Source: Bacteroidales bacterium (GTDB lineage Bacteria > Bacteroidota > Bacteroidia > Bacteroidales > Bacteroidaceae). Taken from it: a stretch of DNA of 46,047 nt. Below, one piece after another: positions 27,159 to 34,723 of the stretch (position 1 is its first letter; the number at the start of each line of letters is the position of its first letter). Location of the stretch: assembly GCA_029218405.1 (NCBI GenBank), contig JAQXRG010000016.1, forward strand, positions 1-46,047, written 5' to 3'. The translations under genes were made by a program, and so were the position numbers. Below the pieces are notes generated by a model that was given only the letters and a program-made list of their open reading frames with translations, was not told the origin of the DNA and ran no database searches.

Positions 27159-27166
27159 CAAAGGTA
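27159..27166 (-). promoter_or_regulatory. -7 box of the PMI-ROK-MFS-GH95 unit
   Basis: Minus-strand TACCTTTG (27166-27159) matches TAnnTTTG, 51 bp upstream of the PMI start. The -33 position (around 27186-27190) reads TGCGAA rather than TTTG, so the promoter looks activator-dependent. The direct repeats at 27192-27226 lie just upstream. Confidence 0.6.
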
Positions 27167-27191
27167 AGGAAGAAGATGCGTTTTTTTCGCA

Positions 27192-27226
27192 CATTATTTG
27201 CTGATAAACTTGCATTATTTGCTGAT
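27192..27226. promoter_or_regulatory. direct-repeat operator between PMI and AraC-type genes
   Basis: CATTATTTGCTGAT occurs twice without mismatch, at 27192-27205 and 27213-27226. The copies are 21 bp apart, two helical turns. This is the usual layout for a tandem AraC-family binding site. The repeats begin about 26 bp upstream of the PMI -7 box and flank the -33 element of the regulator gene. Activation of the minus-strand unit and autoregulation are inferred. Confidence 0.7.
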
Positions 27227-27240
27227 TCTGTCTATTTTTG
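27210..27240 (+). promoter_or_regulatory. putative promoter of the AraC-type regulator gene
   Basis: TTG (27210-27212) and TATTTTTG (27233-27240) are separated by 20 bp. The start codon at 27259 is 18 bp after the -7 box. The promoter overlaps the second operator repeat. Confidence 0.55.
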
Positions 27241-27258
27241 TCGTCAAACTACTCGTGT

Positions 27259-28167
27259 ATGGTCAGAATCAAGGAAGGTTTCAAGGGGCAGCGCCTGTTG
27301 TCGCTGCCGGATGACATCCTGCGGAAGTACAGTCAGCTGCCGTTGGTGCGCCCGCTCTATATCCGTAAGATGGGGTTTTTCCCCTTGGTGCAACATCATT
27401 ATGTGCAGAAAGACGTAGGGACGGATTACTGCATGCTGATATATTGTGTGGGGGGATGTGGGTGGTATGCCCTACAGGACCATGAGCCACGCAAGGTGGA
27501 GGCCAACCATTACCTGCTGTTGCCGCCCGACACGCCTTACCGTTTTTGGGCGGACGAGTACCAGCCGTGGACCATCTACTGGATTCATTTCCAGGGTGCG
27601 CTGGCGAAGGACTTCCTGCTGTATCCCGTCCTATCCCGTCCCATCCTGCCGGGCAACATATCTCGGCTACAGGACCGGCTGAATCTTTTTGAGAACATTT
27701 ATGACAGTTTCTCGATGGCTTATACCCGTGAGTACATGACCCATGCCTCGCTCTGCCTCTACGCCCTGTTGTCCACCTTTCTCCATGTTGACGCGTTCCG
27801 CCACTACCTCCTGCCCCAGCATGCCAACGACAGCTTTGCGGTCAAGGTGGTGCATTATATGCAGGAGAACATTGCCAACAACCTTACGCTGGAGGAGCTG
27901 GCGGGGAAATTTCAGTACTCCACCTCCCATTTCTCGGCCTTGTTTCAGAAAGAGACGGGCTATTCGCCCATCAATTACTACATCCAGCTAAAGGTGCGCA
28001 AGGCGTGCGAATACATGGAGCTGACGCATCTCAAACTCTACGAGATTGCTGAGAAGGTGGGCTTCGAGGAACCCTCGTACTTCACCCGTCTGTTCACGAA
28101 AATCATGGGAATGTCGCCCACTGAGTACCGGCGGCGTGAGACTTCCTTTGGACGAGAGAATCGGTAA
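27259..28167 (+). CDS. AraC-family transcriptional regulator
   Basis: A 302-residue cytoplasmic regulator. The ATG at 27259 is chosen because an upstream in-frame start would lie in the -7 box. The N-terminal half is a cupin-like sensor domain (MLIYCVGGCGWYAL, HYLLLPPDTPYRFWADE, WTIYWIHFQG). The C-terminal half holds the two helix-turn-helix motifs: NLTLEELAGKFQYSTSHFSALF and LKLYEIAEKVGFEEPSYFTRLF, ending GMSPTEYRRRE. It is divergent from the PMI-ROK-MFS-GH95 unit and probably binds the 14-bp repeats between them. A sugar released by the local glycosidases is a plausible inducer, but the ligand is unknown. Confidence 0.93.
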   Translation: MVRIKEGFKGQRLLSLPDDILRKYSQLPLVRPLYIRKMGFFPLVQHHYVQKDVGTDYCMLIYCVGGCGWYALQDHEPRKVEANHYLLLPPDTPYRFWADEYQPWTIYWIHFQGALAKDFLLYPVLSRPILPGNISRLQDRLNLFENIYDSFSMAYTREYMTHASLCLYALLSTFLHVDAFRHYLLPQHANDSFAVKVVHYMQENIANNLTLEELAGKFQYSTSHFSALFQKETGYSPINYYIQLKVRKACEYMELTHLKLYEIAEKVGFEEPSYFTRLFTKIMGMSPTEYRRRETSFGRENR

Positions 28168-28172
28168 ACAAC

Positions 28173-28204
28173 AGACGAGGGGGCAATCCCTTGTCCCCTC
28201 GTCT
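28173..28204 (+). terminator. terminator hairpin after the AraC-type gene
   Basis: A 14-bp stem with one G-T pair (28173-28186 with 28191-28204) and a 4-base loop lies 5 bp after the stop codon. It is very stable but has no T-run behind it. Confidence 0.6.
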
Positions 28205-28248
28205 TCCTAACCAAATCATCAACTCAGTATTCGTTACTTGAGTCCAGG

Positions 28249-28274
28249 TACAGCCTGTCCGCTGACAGGCTGTA
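28249..28274 (-). terminator. hairpin facing the minus-strand glycosidase gene
   Basis: TACAGCCTGTC (28249-28259) pairs with GACAGGCTGTA (28264-28274) around a 4-base loop, about 70 bp beyond the 3' end of the gene at 28343-29641. It may serve either of the convergent genes. Confidence 0.5.
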
Positions 28275-28342
28275 TTTACATTCTGTCCGCCGGAGTGCTT
28301 TCGGTAGTCCGACCATTCTGCACCTCTGGCGGCTGTGGGAGA

Positions 28343-29641
28343 TTACTTGTTTTGTTCCGCCCATTCCCGGAAGAGGGCGATGGCCTTGGCCAGTGTGCCG
28401 GCTGAGCCCTTGAAGTGGCCCGATCCACTGGGGACACCGCCCTTGCCGTACCACTCGTAGAATCCCTTGTTGGTAATGACGCGGTCCAGCATCGGTCGCA
28501 CTTCCGCATAGGCTTCCTCCACCTTTCCGTTCACGATGAGCTGCTGGATCATCCGCCCGCCGAACCAGGTCCAGTCGCCGCCGTTCTGATAGACGTACGC
28601 TTCCTTCATGCCGCCGCTGAACAACCCGTCGGGGTAGGGTGGGTAGAGGGTCAGCCCTATGCTCGGCATTCCCGACAGGCGGACGTTCTCCACCATCTGC
28701 CGGTTTACGGTAGCTATCTCGTCGGAGCTCAGTAGGCCGGCCTCGATGGCCACCGCCGTTCCGCCGTGGTAGTGAATCTGATTCTCGTCAAAACCATCTG
28801 GGATGGGTGATTCATCTAAATAAAGGTGGGGGATGAACTTCTGGCGTTCCTCGTCCCACAGGTGCTTTCTTACGTTGGTGGTCACACTTTCGCGGAGCTG
28901 CTTGTACTTGGTGGTCAGTGCTTCTTCGCGGCTCATGCCTTCCAGCTCGCGCAGGGCGATGATGAGCATGGCGTTGTCATACACATCGATGGAACGGAAC
29001 GAATGTTCGTTCAGGTCGCAGGGAAAGCCCTCGCCCGGCTGCACGTCGCCCCAGTCCGCCGTCATGGCACCCCACAGCAGGCCGTATTTCTCCGACCACC
29101 GTTCGCGCAGCAGGTAGTCCACCATGGCATCCATCCGCTGCATCACTGTGCGGCCGGCGATGTCCTCGTTCAGGATGCTGCGGTCGCCCGTCTTGCAGAC
29201 GTACTTGCCCACCAATTGGATGAGCGAGGTTTCCTGGTCGGTCTCCACCGTATTCTTGAAGCCCACGTGATCGGGTGCGTTGTCTGAGTAGTAAGGTGTG
29301 TCATCGTACCAGGTGAAGTCCGGCTTCAGCACGTAGCCGTCCACCATCTCGTCGTTCGGCTGCTGCAGGCGGAAAAAGACCAAGATAGCTCCCCGGATGG
29401 AGGCGGGGTCGTTCACCTCACATGCCGTTTCGATAAAGCTGTTCAGATCGCGGGCCCACACTTGCGAATAGCCGCTGCCTGCGTTGAACCCGCCGCTCAG
29501 CACGCTCCGTGCCAGCGAGTCCACTTGATGCAGGGTCGAGTCGTTCAGCAGCGTCTGTGCCAGCCGCTGTTGGGAGGAAGGCTGCTGGCAAGCTGTCATT
29601 GCTCCGGCCAGCAGGAAGAGGGGTAAGTAATGCTGTTTCAT
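28343..29641 (-). CDS. putative (alpha/alpha)6 glycosidase lipoprotein, family unassigned (copy A)
   Basis: A 432-residue lipoprotein (signal FLLAGAMTAC, Cys near 18). Recognisable blocks are GFNAGSGYSQVWARDLNSFIE, FKNTVETDQETSLIQLVGKYV, GLLWGAMTADWGDVQPGEGF, IDVYDNAMLIIALRELE, IHYHGGTAVAIEAGLLSSDE, YQNGGDWTWFGGRMIQ and GFYEWYGKGG. Helix-rich spacing and the aromatic/acidic motifs suggest a six-hairpin barrel like GH15/GH63-type enzymes, but I cannot place it in a named family. It lacks the TFVxTGDIxAMWLRDS signature of GH125. It is clearly homologous to the divergent gene at 29865-31157. Location between a regulator gene and a GH92 gene suggests host-glycan breakdown. Confidence 0.75.
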   Translation of the reverse strand: MKQHYLPLFLLAGAMTACQQPSSQQRLAQTLLNDSTLHQVDSLARSVLSGGFNAGSGYSQVWARDLNSFIETACEVNDPASIRGAILVFFRLQQPNDEMVDGYVLKPDFTWYDDTPYYSDNAPDHVGFKNTVETDQETSLIQLVGKYVCKTGDRSILNEDIAGRTVMQRMDAMVDYLLRERWSEKYGLLWGAMTADWGDVQPGEGFPCDLNEHSFRSIDVYDNAMLIIALRELEGMSREEALTTKYKQLRESVTTNVRKHLWDEERQKFIPHLYLDESPIPDGFDENQIHYHGGTAVAIEAGLLSSDEIATVNRQMVENVRLSGMPSIGLTLYPPYPDGLFSGGMKEAYVYQNGGDWTWFGGRMIQQLIVNGKVEEAYAEVRPMLDRVITNKGFYEWYGKGGVPSGSGHFKGSAGTLAKAIALFREWAEQNK

Positions 29642-29670
29642 GTCCGTCAGTCAAAGTTGTTTTCTGTGGG

Positions 29671-29678
29671 CAAAGGTA
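29671..29678 (-). promoter_or_regulatory. putative -7 box of glycosidase copy A
   Basis: Minus-strand TACCTTTG (29678-29671) fits TAnnTTTG, 30 bp upstream of the start at 29641. No good -33 is seen, as at the PMI promoter. Confidence 0.5.
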
Positions 29679-29830
29679 GTTGTTTTCAGACAGACCTGGC
29701 ACGTACAATCTTTTGATTTGCTTGTACATTCTTCTGAAAACCTTTCTGCGGTGGGGCTCCCCTTTATCACTTCGTAAGAAAGTGCAACAGTTTCGGCAGA
29801 TTGTCCATCTGTTTTTCCCCGGAAATCCGC

Positions 29831-29838
29831 TATATTTG
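29831..29838 (+). promoter_or_regulatory. putative -7 box of glycosidase copy B
   Basis: TATATTTG fits TAnnTTTG, 26 bp before the ATG at 29865. The -33 region holds only a T-rich TGTTTTT. The 223-bp space between the two divergent genes shows no other obvious signal. Confidence 0.5.
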
Positions 29839-29864
29839 CACCCACGAAAAACACCGAAGGAACC

Positions 29865-31157
29865 ATGAAGAAACAACTGATTTTTGCGGCGGCAGCCCTT
29901 GTGATGGGCGTGCTGGCCGGATGCGGGCACAAGCCCGAAGGACTGGCGGAGAAAATCCTCCGCGACCCGTTGATGGAACAGGTGGACTCGATGGCGCGGG
30001 CCGTCATCTCTACCGGATTCAATGCCGGCGACGGCTACGGCGAGGTCTGGATACGCGACTACAACACCTTTATCGAACTGTCTATGGACGTGCTGCCCGA
30101 TGTGCAGGTGCGCCGGAATCTGAACGTGTTCTGGGGATTCCAGGGACCTACGGGCGATATCGTCGATGGCTTCATCGACCGACGCAACGCCAGTGTGGGT
30201 TACAAGTACCGCTATTCGGACATTGAGCCCGACTATGCCGCCCACAAGAACACCGTGGAGACCGACCACGAGACATCGTTGATTCAGGCCATTTATAAAT
30301 ATGTGAAGAAGAGCGGCAATACCGCTTACCTGCAGACCGAGGTGGCCGGCAAGAAAGTCATCGACCGCATGGAGTGGGCCCTCGACTACCTCTTCCAGGA
30401 AAAGTTCGACCCTGCCTACGGACTCATCATTGGCGCCACTACCGCCGACTGGGGCGATGTACAGCCCGAACACCTCTGGGGCGTGGAAATTGACGAGAAC
30501 ACTCACTACGCCATCGACATTTACGACAACGCCATGCTGGTCATCGCTCTCAACAATTTCATTGAGCTGACCTCCGACAAGGAGAAGGCCGCGCGTTGGG
30601 CAGAACGGCGCGACGAGTTGAAGCGTGACATCCGTCGCCACCTTTGGGATGCTGAGCGCCGGAAGTTCATCCCTCATCTTTACTTGAAAGACTCACCCTT
30701 CCCCGCTACGCTCGACGAGAACGCCATCTACTACCATGGCGGGACGGCAGTGGCCATCCAGGCCGGACTGCTTTCCTCCGATGAAATCGATGAGGCGAAC
30801 CGGAAGATGCTCGACAACATGAAGAAGGCACATGCGCAGACCATCGGACTGACGATGTATCCCACCTATCCTGCCGGTGCCTTCAAGGGGGTGGGCATGT
30901 ATCCTTACGGCTATCAGAACGGCGGTGACTGGACCTGGTTCGGCGCCCGCATGATTCACGCCTTGGTGGACAACGGCAGGATAGAAGAAGCCTATGAGGA
31001 ACTGCAGCCCATGCTCCGGCGTGTGGTGGAGAACCGTGGTTTCTATGAATGGTACACTCCCGCTGGCGAGCCGATGGGATCGGGTACCTTTCGTGGCGAG
31101 GCTGGCGTGCTCTACAAAGCCAACGCCTTGCTTCGCGAATGGGCCAGACAGCAGTAA
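29865..31157 (+). CDS. putative (alpha/alpha)6 glycosidase lipoprotein, family unassigned (copy B)
   Basis: A 430-residue lipoprotein (FAAAALVMGVLAGC, Cys near 20). It shares the blocks of copy A: STGFNAGDGYGEVWIRDYNT, KNTVETDHETSLIQAIYKYV, GATTADWGDVQPEHLW, IDIYDNAMLVIAL, IYYHGGTAVAIQAGLLSSDE, YQNGGDWTWFGARMIHAL and GFYEWYTPAGEPMGSGTF. The conserved RD, E, DWGD and WTWF positions probably line the active site. The GH92 gene starts 56 bp downstream without a clear terminator between, so co-transcription with an alpha-mannosidase is likely. Substrate is unknown; action on mannosidic or related host glycans is inferred from the neighbours. Confidence 0.76.
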   Translation: MKKQLIFAAAALVMGVLAGCGHKPEGLAEKILRDPLMEQVDSMARAVISTGFNAGDGYGEVWIRDYNTFIELSMDVLPDVQVRRNLNVFWGFQGPTGDIVDGFIDRRNASVGYKYRYSDIEPDYAAHKNTVETDHETSLIQAIYKYVKKSGNTAYLQTEVAGKKVIDRMEWALDYLFQEKFDPAYGLIIGATTADWGDVQPEHLWGVEIDENTHYAIDIYDNAMLVIALNNFIELTSDKEKAARWAERRDELKRDIRRHLWDAERRKFIPHLYLKDSPFPATLDENAIYYHGGTAVAIQAGLLSSDEIDEANRKMLDNMKKAHAQTIGLTMYPTYPAGAFKGVGMYPYGYQNGGDWTWFGARMIHALVDNGRIEEAYEELQPMLRRVVENRGFYEWYTPAGEPMGSGTFRGEAGVLYKANALLREWARQQ

Positions 31158-31213
31158 CCGAAGACCGGTTAATCACCGATATTTGAATCCTGAATTTGTA
31201 AACCAACCATCAG

Positions 31214-33583
31214 ATGAACAGATTGAAGACATTGCTCCATGCCGCCCTGCTTACAGCGGGATCATGGCTGGTAGCCTGTACAGGCACCGCCCCTCAACCA
31301 CAGCCGGAGAACCTCTCCCAGTATGTCAATCCCCTCATCGGCAGCGCGCACTGCCGGTGGTTCCACGTCGCTCCCGGCGCCTTGCCTTTCGGACTGGCCA
31401 AGCCTGGCCCTTCCACTAATGGCAGCAAGGGCAACCCCACCGGATGGGAAGCCGTGGGGTATGACTACCGCGACGCTACGCTCGAAGGCTTTCCCTGCCT
31501 CCACGAGTTTCAGGTGGGGGGCATTGTGCTGATGCCCACCAACGGCCCTCTCAAGACCGTTCCCGGCCCCGAGGGCTCCACGGGGGAAGGCTACCGTTCC
31601 GCCTTCTCACACGATGAGGAGACAGCCCAGCCCGGTTATTATGCCGTTCGCCTGAAAGACTACGGCATCCGTGCTGAGGTGACCGCCACCCAGCGTGTGG
31701 CTTACCAGCGCTTCACCTTCCCGGCCAATGAGTCCAGTCACTTGCTCTTCGACATTGGCAACCGCCAAGGCGAGAGCGGACCGGCGGTGGATGCCGAGGT
31801 AAAGGTCAGCGACGACGGACAGACCCTCGAAGGATGGGTAAAGACATTGCCATTCTACAGCAACAAATACCAGTCGGGTGCCACCATCACCCTGTTCTTC
31901 TCGGCGCGGGTGGACCGCAAGCCGGAGGCCGTGGGCACCTTCCTGCACGAGAAGACTTTTGCCGGACAGACGGAAGTGAAGGGGGTAGGAACCGGTGCGT
32001 ACCTCACCTTCAAGACGCAGGAAGGCGACCAGGTGACCGCACAGGTCGGCCTGTCCTATACCTCGGTCGAGAACGCCCGGTCGAACCGTACTGTAGAGAC
32101 GGACAATGGACGGCTCACCTTCGACCAGGTGCGTCAGACCTCTGCCGATACGTGGGAGGAATACCTCAGCCGCATCCGTGTGGAGACTCCCTCGCACGAG
32201 GATAAGGTGAAATTCTATACCGGCCTGTACCATGCTGTGCTGGGCCGCGGACTGGCCAGTGACATCAACGGTGCCTATCCCCGCAATGACGGCGGCATCG
32301 GACAGATTCCGCTGGACGCGGACGGACGCCCGAAGTTCTCGTTCTACAATACCGACGCCATCTGGGGCGGACAGTGGAACCTGCTGCAGGTATGGGCACT
32401 GGCCTATCCTGAATACCTCTCCGACTATGTGAGCACCCACCTGCAGGTCTATAAGGACACGGGCTGGATGGGCGACGGGCTGGCGTGCAGCCGCTACGTG
32501 TCGGGCGTGGGCACCAACCAGGTGGGCATCATTATCGCCGCCGCTTACCTGAGCGGTATCCGCGACTTCGATGTCGAGACGGCCTACGCTGCCGCGCTGA
32601 AGAACGAGCTGGACGGCGAGAACCGGCCCATGGGTGCGGGCAAGCTGGATACCGACCGCTTCGTGAAGTACGGCTATGTGCCCCACCTTGACAAGGGAGG
32701 ACCCGTGGCCGAGTCGTGGATGTTCTCTGCTTCCCACACCCTCGAATACTCTTTCAGTGCTTATGCCGTGGCACAGATGGCCAAGGCCTTGGGCAAGACC
32801 GAGGATTACAAGCAGTTGATGTCTCTCTCCAAGGGCTGGGAGCGCATTTACAACGACGAGACCAACCTCATCCATCCCAAGTGGGAAAACGGCAAGTTCA
32901 TCGACCGCTTCGACCCCATGGAGGTATGGCGTGGTTTCCAGGAAGGCAATGCCTACCAGTATACCTTCTACGTGCCCCACGATGCTCAGGCACTGATTGC
33001 CAAAATGGGTGAAGAGGAGTTCTCCGCCCGCTTGGACAGCATCTTCCTCCGCTCTCAGGAGAATATCTTCAGCGGCGGCAAGACCATCGATGCCTTCGCC
33101 GGCCTGCAGACCTACTACAACCAGGGCAACCAGCCGTGTCTGCACGTGTCGTGGCTGTTCAACCAGGCACACCGCCCATCGCTGACGCAGAAATGGGTGC
33201 GCAGTATCCTGGATGAGTTCTACGGCACCGACGGCATACATGGGTACGGCTACGGACAGGACGAGGACCAGGGCCAGCTCGGTGCCTGGTATGTCATCTC
33301 TTCCATCGGCTTGTTTGATGTGGCGGGACTGGCCAACGAAGACGCGAAGTTTGCCATCGGTAGCCCGCAGTTCGATAAGGTCACCATCCGGCTGAACCCG
33401 GACTACTATCCCGGTGGCAGCTTCGTCATTGAGGCGAAGGACAATAGCCGTACGAACCGTTATGTGCAGCGTTTCATACTCGACGGACAGCCACTCCACA
33501 CGCCGGAAATCTCCTTCCACAAAGTCGTGAAGGGAGGCCGTCTGGAAGTGCAGATGGGCAGTGAGCCGAAGGACGAGTATTGA
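31214..33583 (+). CDS. GH92 alpha-mannosidase lipoprotein
   Basis: A 789-residue calcium-dependent exo-alpha-mannosidase of family GH92 with a lipoprotein signal (AALLTAGSWLVAC, Cys near 22). YVNPLIGSAH and WFHVAPGALPFGLAKPGP open the beta-sandwich domain. The (alpha/alpha)6 domain has FQEGNAYQYTFYVPHD with the probable acid Glu577, and GYGYGQDEDQGQLGAWYVIS with the catalytic aspartates near 683-685. The early CLHEFQVGGIVLMPTNG replaces the more common SHTHLSGTG-type stretch, so this is a divergent GH92 subgroup. It trims alpha-linked mannose from N-glycans or related structures at the cell surface or in the periplasm. A strong terminator follows. Confidence 0.92.
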   Translation: MNRLKTLLHAALLTAGSWLVACTGTAPQPQPENLSQYVNPLIGSAHCRWFHVAPGALPFGLAKPGPSTNGSKGNPTGWEAVGYDYRDATLEGFPCLHEFQVGGIVLMPTNGPLKTVPGPEGSTGEGYRSAFSHDEETAQPGYYAVRLKDYGIRAEVTATQRVAYQRFTFPANESSHLLFDIGNRQGESGPAVDAEVKVSDDGQTLEGWVKTLPFYSNKYQSGATITLFFSARVDRKPEAVGTFLHEKTFAGQTEVKGVGTGAYLTFKTQEGDQVTAQVGLSYTSVENARSNRTVETDNGRLTFDQVRQTSADTWEEYLSRIRVETPSHEDKVKFYTGLYHAVLGRGLASDINGAYPRNDGGIGQIPLDADGRPKFSFYNTDAIWGGQWNLLQVWALAYPEYLSDYVSTHLQVYKDTGWMGDGLACSRYVSGVGTNQVGIIIAAAYLSGIRDFDVETAYAAALKNELDGENRPMGAGKLDTDRFVKYGYVPHLDKGGPVAESWMFSASHTLEYSFSAYAVAQMAKALGKTEDYKQLMSLSKGWERIYNDETNLIHPKWENGKFIDRFDPMEVWRGFQEGNAYQYTFYVPHDAQALIAKMGEEEFSARLDSIFLRSQENIFSGGKTIDAFAGLQTYYNQGNQPCLHVSWLFNQAHRPSLTQKWVRSILDEFYGTDGIHGYGYGQDEDQGQLGAWYVISSIGLFDVAGLANEDAKFAIGSPQFDKVTIRLNPDYYPGGSFVIEAKDNSRTNRYVQRFILDGQPLHTPEISFHKVVKGGRLEVQMGSEPKDEY

Positions 33584-33621
33584 TACAGACCGAAATCGGC
33601 CGGCTGGTGACGGCTGAAAAG

Positions 33622-33676
33622 AGATGCGACGGAAGACTCATCGTGTGTGGGCGTCCGTCGCATCTTTGTTTTATTA
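33622..33676 (+). terminator. terminator after the GH92 gene
   Basis: AGATGCGACGGA (33622-33633) pairs with TCCGTCGCATCT (33654-33665), followed by TTGTTTTATTAT. It lies 38 bp after the GH92 stop and separates it from a convergent gene ending at 33690. Confidence 0.8.
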
Positions 33677-33689
33677 TAGTCGGTCACGG

Positions 33690-34715
33690 TCATCTCAGGG
33701 TGAACGTCACGAGTACTCCCTTATGGTCGGTGGGCCATACGTCGAGCGGAAGCACAAAGGGATCGCGGGAAGTCTCTTCAGTCCGTTCGTTCCGTACGAT
33801 GCAGCCGCGCGGTCCGAAGAGGACAGCTTTCCGCAGCCGCAGCCGGGGGTGGGGACTGAAAAAGACGTAGTCGATGCGGTCGCGCTCGTCGGCCTTGGGG
33901 GCCCATGTCAGCTTCTTTACCGGCACCAGCGGATTGTCCGAGGGGAAGGTGAAGCCGGGGTGGGAGCGCACATCGGGGTGCACTGTACGGTAGGCGTCCG
34001 TGTAGCCTGCGTTGTCGAGGAGCAGCGGAACAGTCCACGGTACGATAAGCCCGTGGTGGTCGAAGAGGTCTTTCGTGTCGCGGGTCCAGTCAAGATGTGA
34101 CGGCTCGTTGAAGTCGCCGCCCAGCATCACGATGCGTCCCTGTTGCCGATCCTTCTCCGCCTCTTTCAGGAAATTCCGGATGGCATCGTCACGCCGCGAG
34201 CAATCATTGCGCTCCAGCACCTCGGCCACAGAGGTGGGGAGGGGGATTTCCTTCCAAGTGGAGCCGTCGTAGCCGCGTACGTTGTAGTAGGCATCGTCCA
34301 GGTAGTCGAGATGTGCGGTATAGACGGCGAACTCCTGTCCGTCCACCTGTGCCACCAGCTTGTGGATGCTGCCGTGGTCATCGTTCAGGGGGAAGACCGT
34401 CAGTGAGTCGGTGATGGGATGACGGCTCAACAGGCCGGAGTCATCGCTGAAGAACGAGTAATAGGTCACGCCCCGCTCGCGCAGGCTGTTCACGATGCGG
34501 TCGCAGAACCGTGTGCCGTGGTAGTTGCGAACTTCGCTCAGGGTCACGAAGTCGGGCTGCAGGCGGGCAATCTCGTCCGCTACGGCCTCGTAGCCGCCAG
34601 GAACCATGGTGCCTTCCTGCCAGATATTCCATTGTAGGACGGTGAGGCGCCGGGCAGCTGCCGGGCCGACAATCAGGCCCAGCAGCAGAACGGTCAGTAG
34701 GAAATGCTTGTTCAT
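33690..34715 (-). CDS. secreted endonuclease/exonuclease/phosphatase-fold protein
   Basis: A 341-residue exported protein (signal FLLTVLLLGLIVGPAAA). The EEP fold is shown by LTVLQWNIWQEGTM, PDFVTLSEVRNYHG (metal Glu), VYTAHLDYLDDAYY, VMLGGDFNEPSHLDW (catalytic Asp and Asn), DRIDYVFF and the terminal WPTDHKGVLVTF (Asp-His). All expected metal and catalytic residues seem intact. The substrate may be a phosphodiester, a phospholipid or a sugar phosphate; the family is too broad to say. It starts 8 bp after the GH20 gene on the same strand, so it is probably expressed with it and may act on phosphorylated glycans or nucleic acid in mucus. Confidence 0.88.
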   Translation of the reverse strand: MNKHFLLTVLLLGLIVGPAAARRLTVLQWNIWQEGTMVPGGYEAVADEIARLQPDFVTLSEVRNYHGTRFCDRIVNSLRERGVTYYSFFSDDSGLLSRHPITDSLTVFPLNDDHGSIHKLVAQVDGQEFAVYTAHLDYLDDAYYNVRGYDGSTWKEIPLPTSVAEVLERNDCSRRDDAIRNFLKEAEKDRQQGRIVMLGGDFNEPSHLDWTRDTKDLFDHHGLIVPWTVPLLLDNAGYTDAYRTVHPDVRSHPGFTFPSDNPLVPVKKLTWAPKADERDRIDYVFFSPHPRLRLRKAVLFGPRGCIVRNERTEETSRDPFVLPLDVWPTDHKGVLVTFTLR

Positions 34716-34723
34716 TTTCTATC

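Noticed and set aside
27109-27192. A longer PMI-type protein starting at 27192
   Set aside because: The extension runs over the -7 box at 27159-27166 and encodes a basic leader unlike the family. MRKSNYDKSPFIP at 27108 fits better.
28343-31157. The paired lipoproteins as GH125 exo-alpha-1,6-mannosidases
   Set aside because: The context (GH92, mannose genes) suggests it, but the GH125 signature around TGDIxAMWLRDS is not present in either protein.
31607-33520. 637-codon open frame antisense to the GH92 gene
   Set aside because: It is a by-product of high GC and third-position bias. It has no recognisable domain, promoter or ribosome site, and the sense frame is an unmistakable GH92. The same holds for long antisense frames opposite leuA, leuC, ftsH, rsh, the glycosidase genes and GH29.
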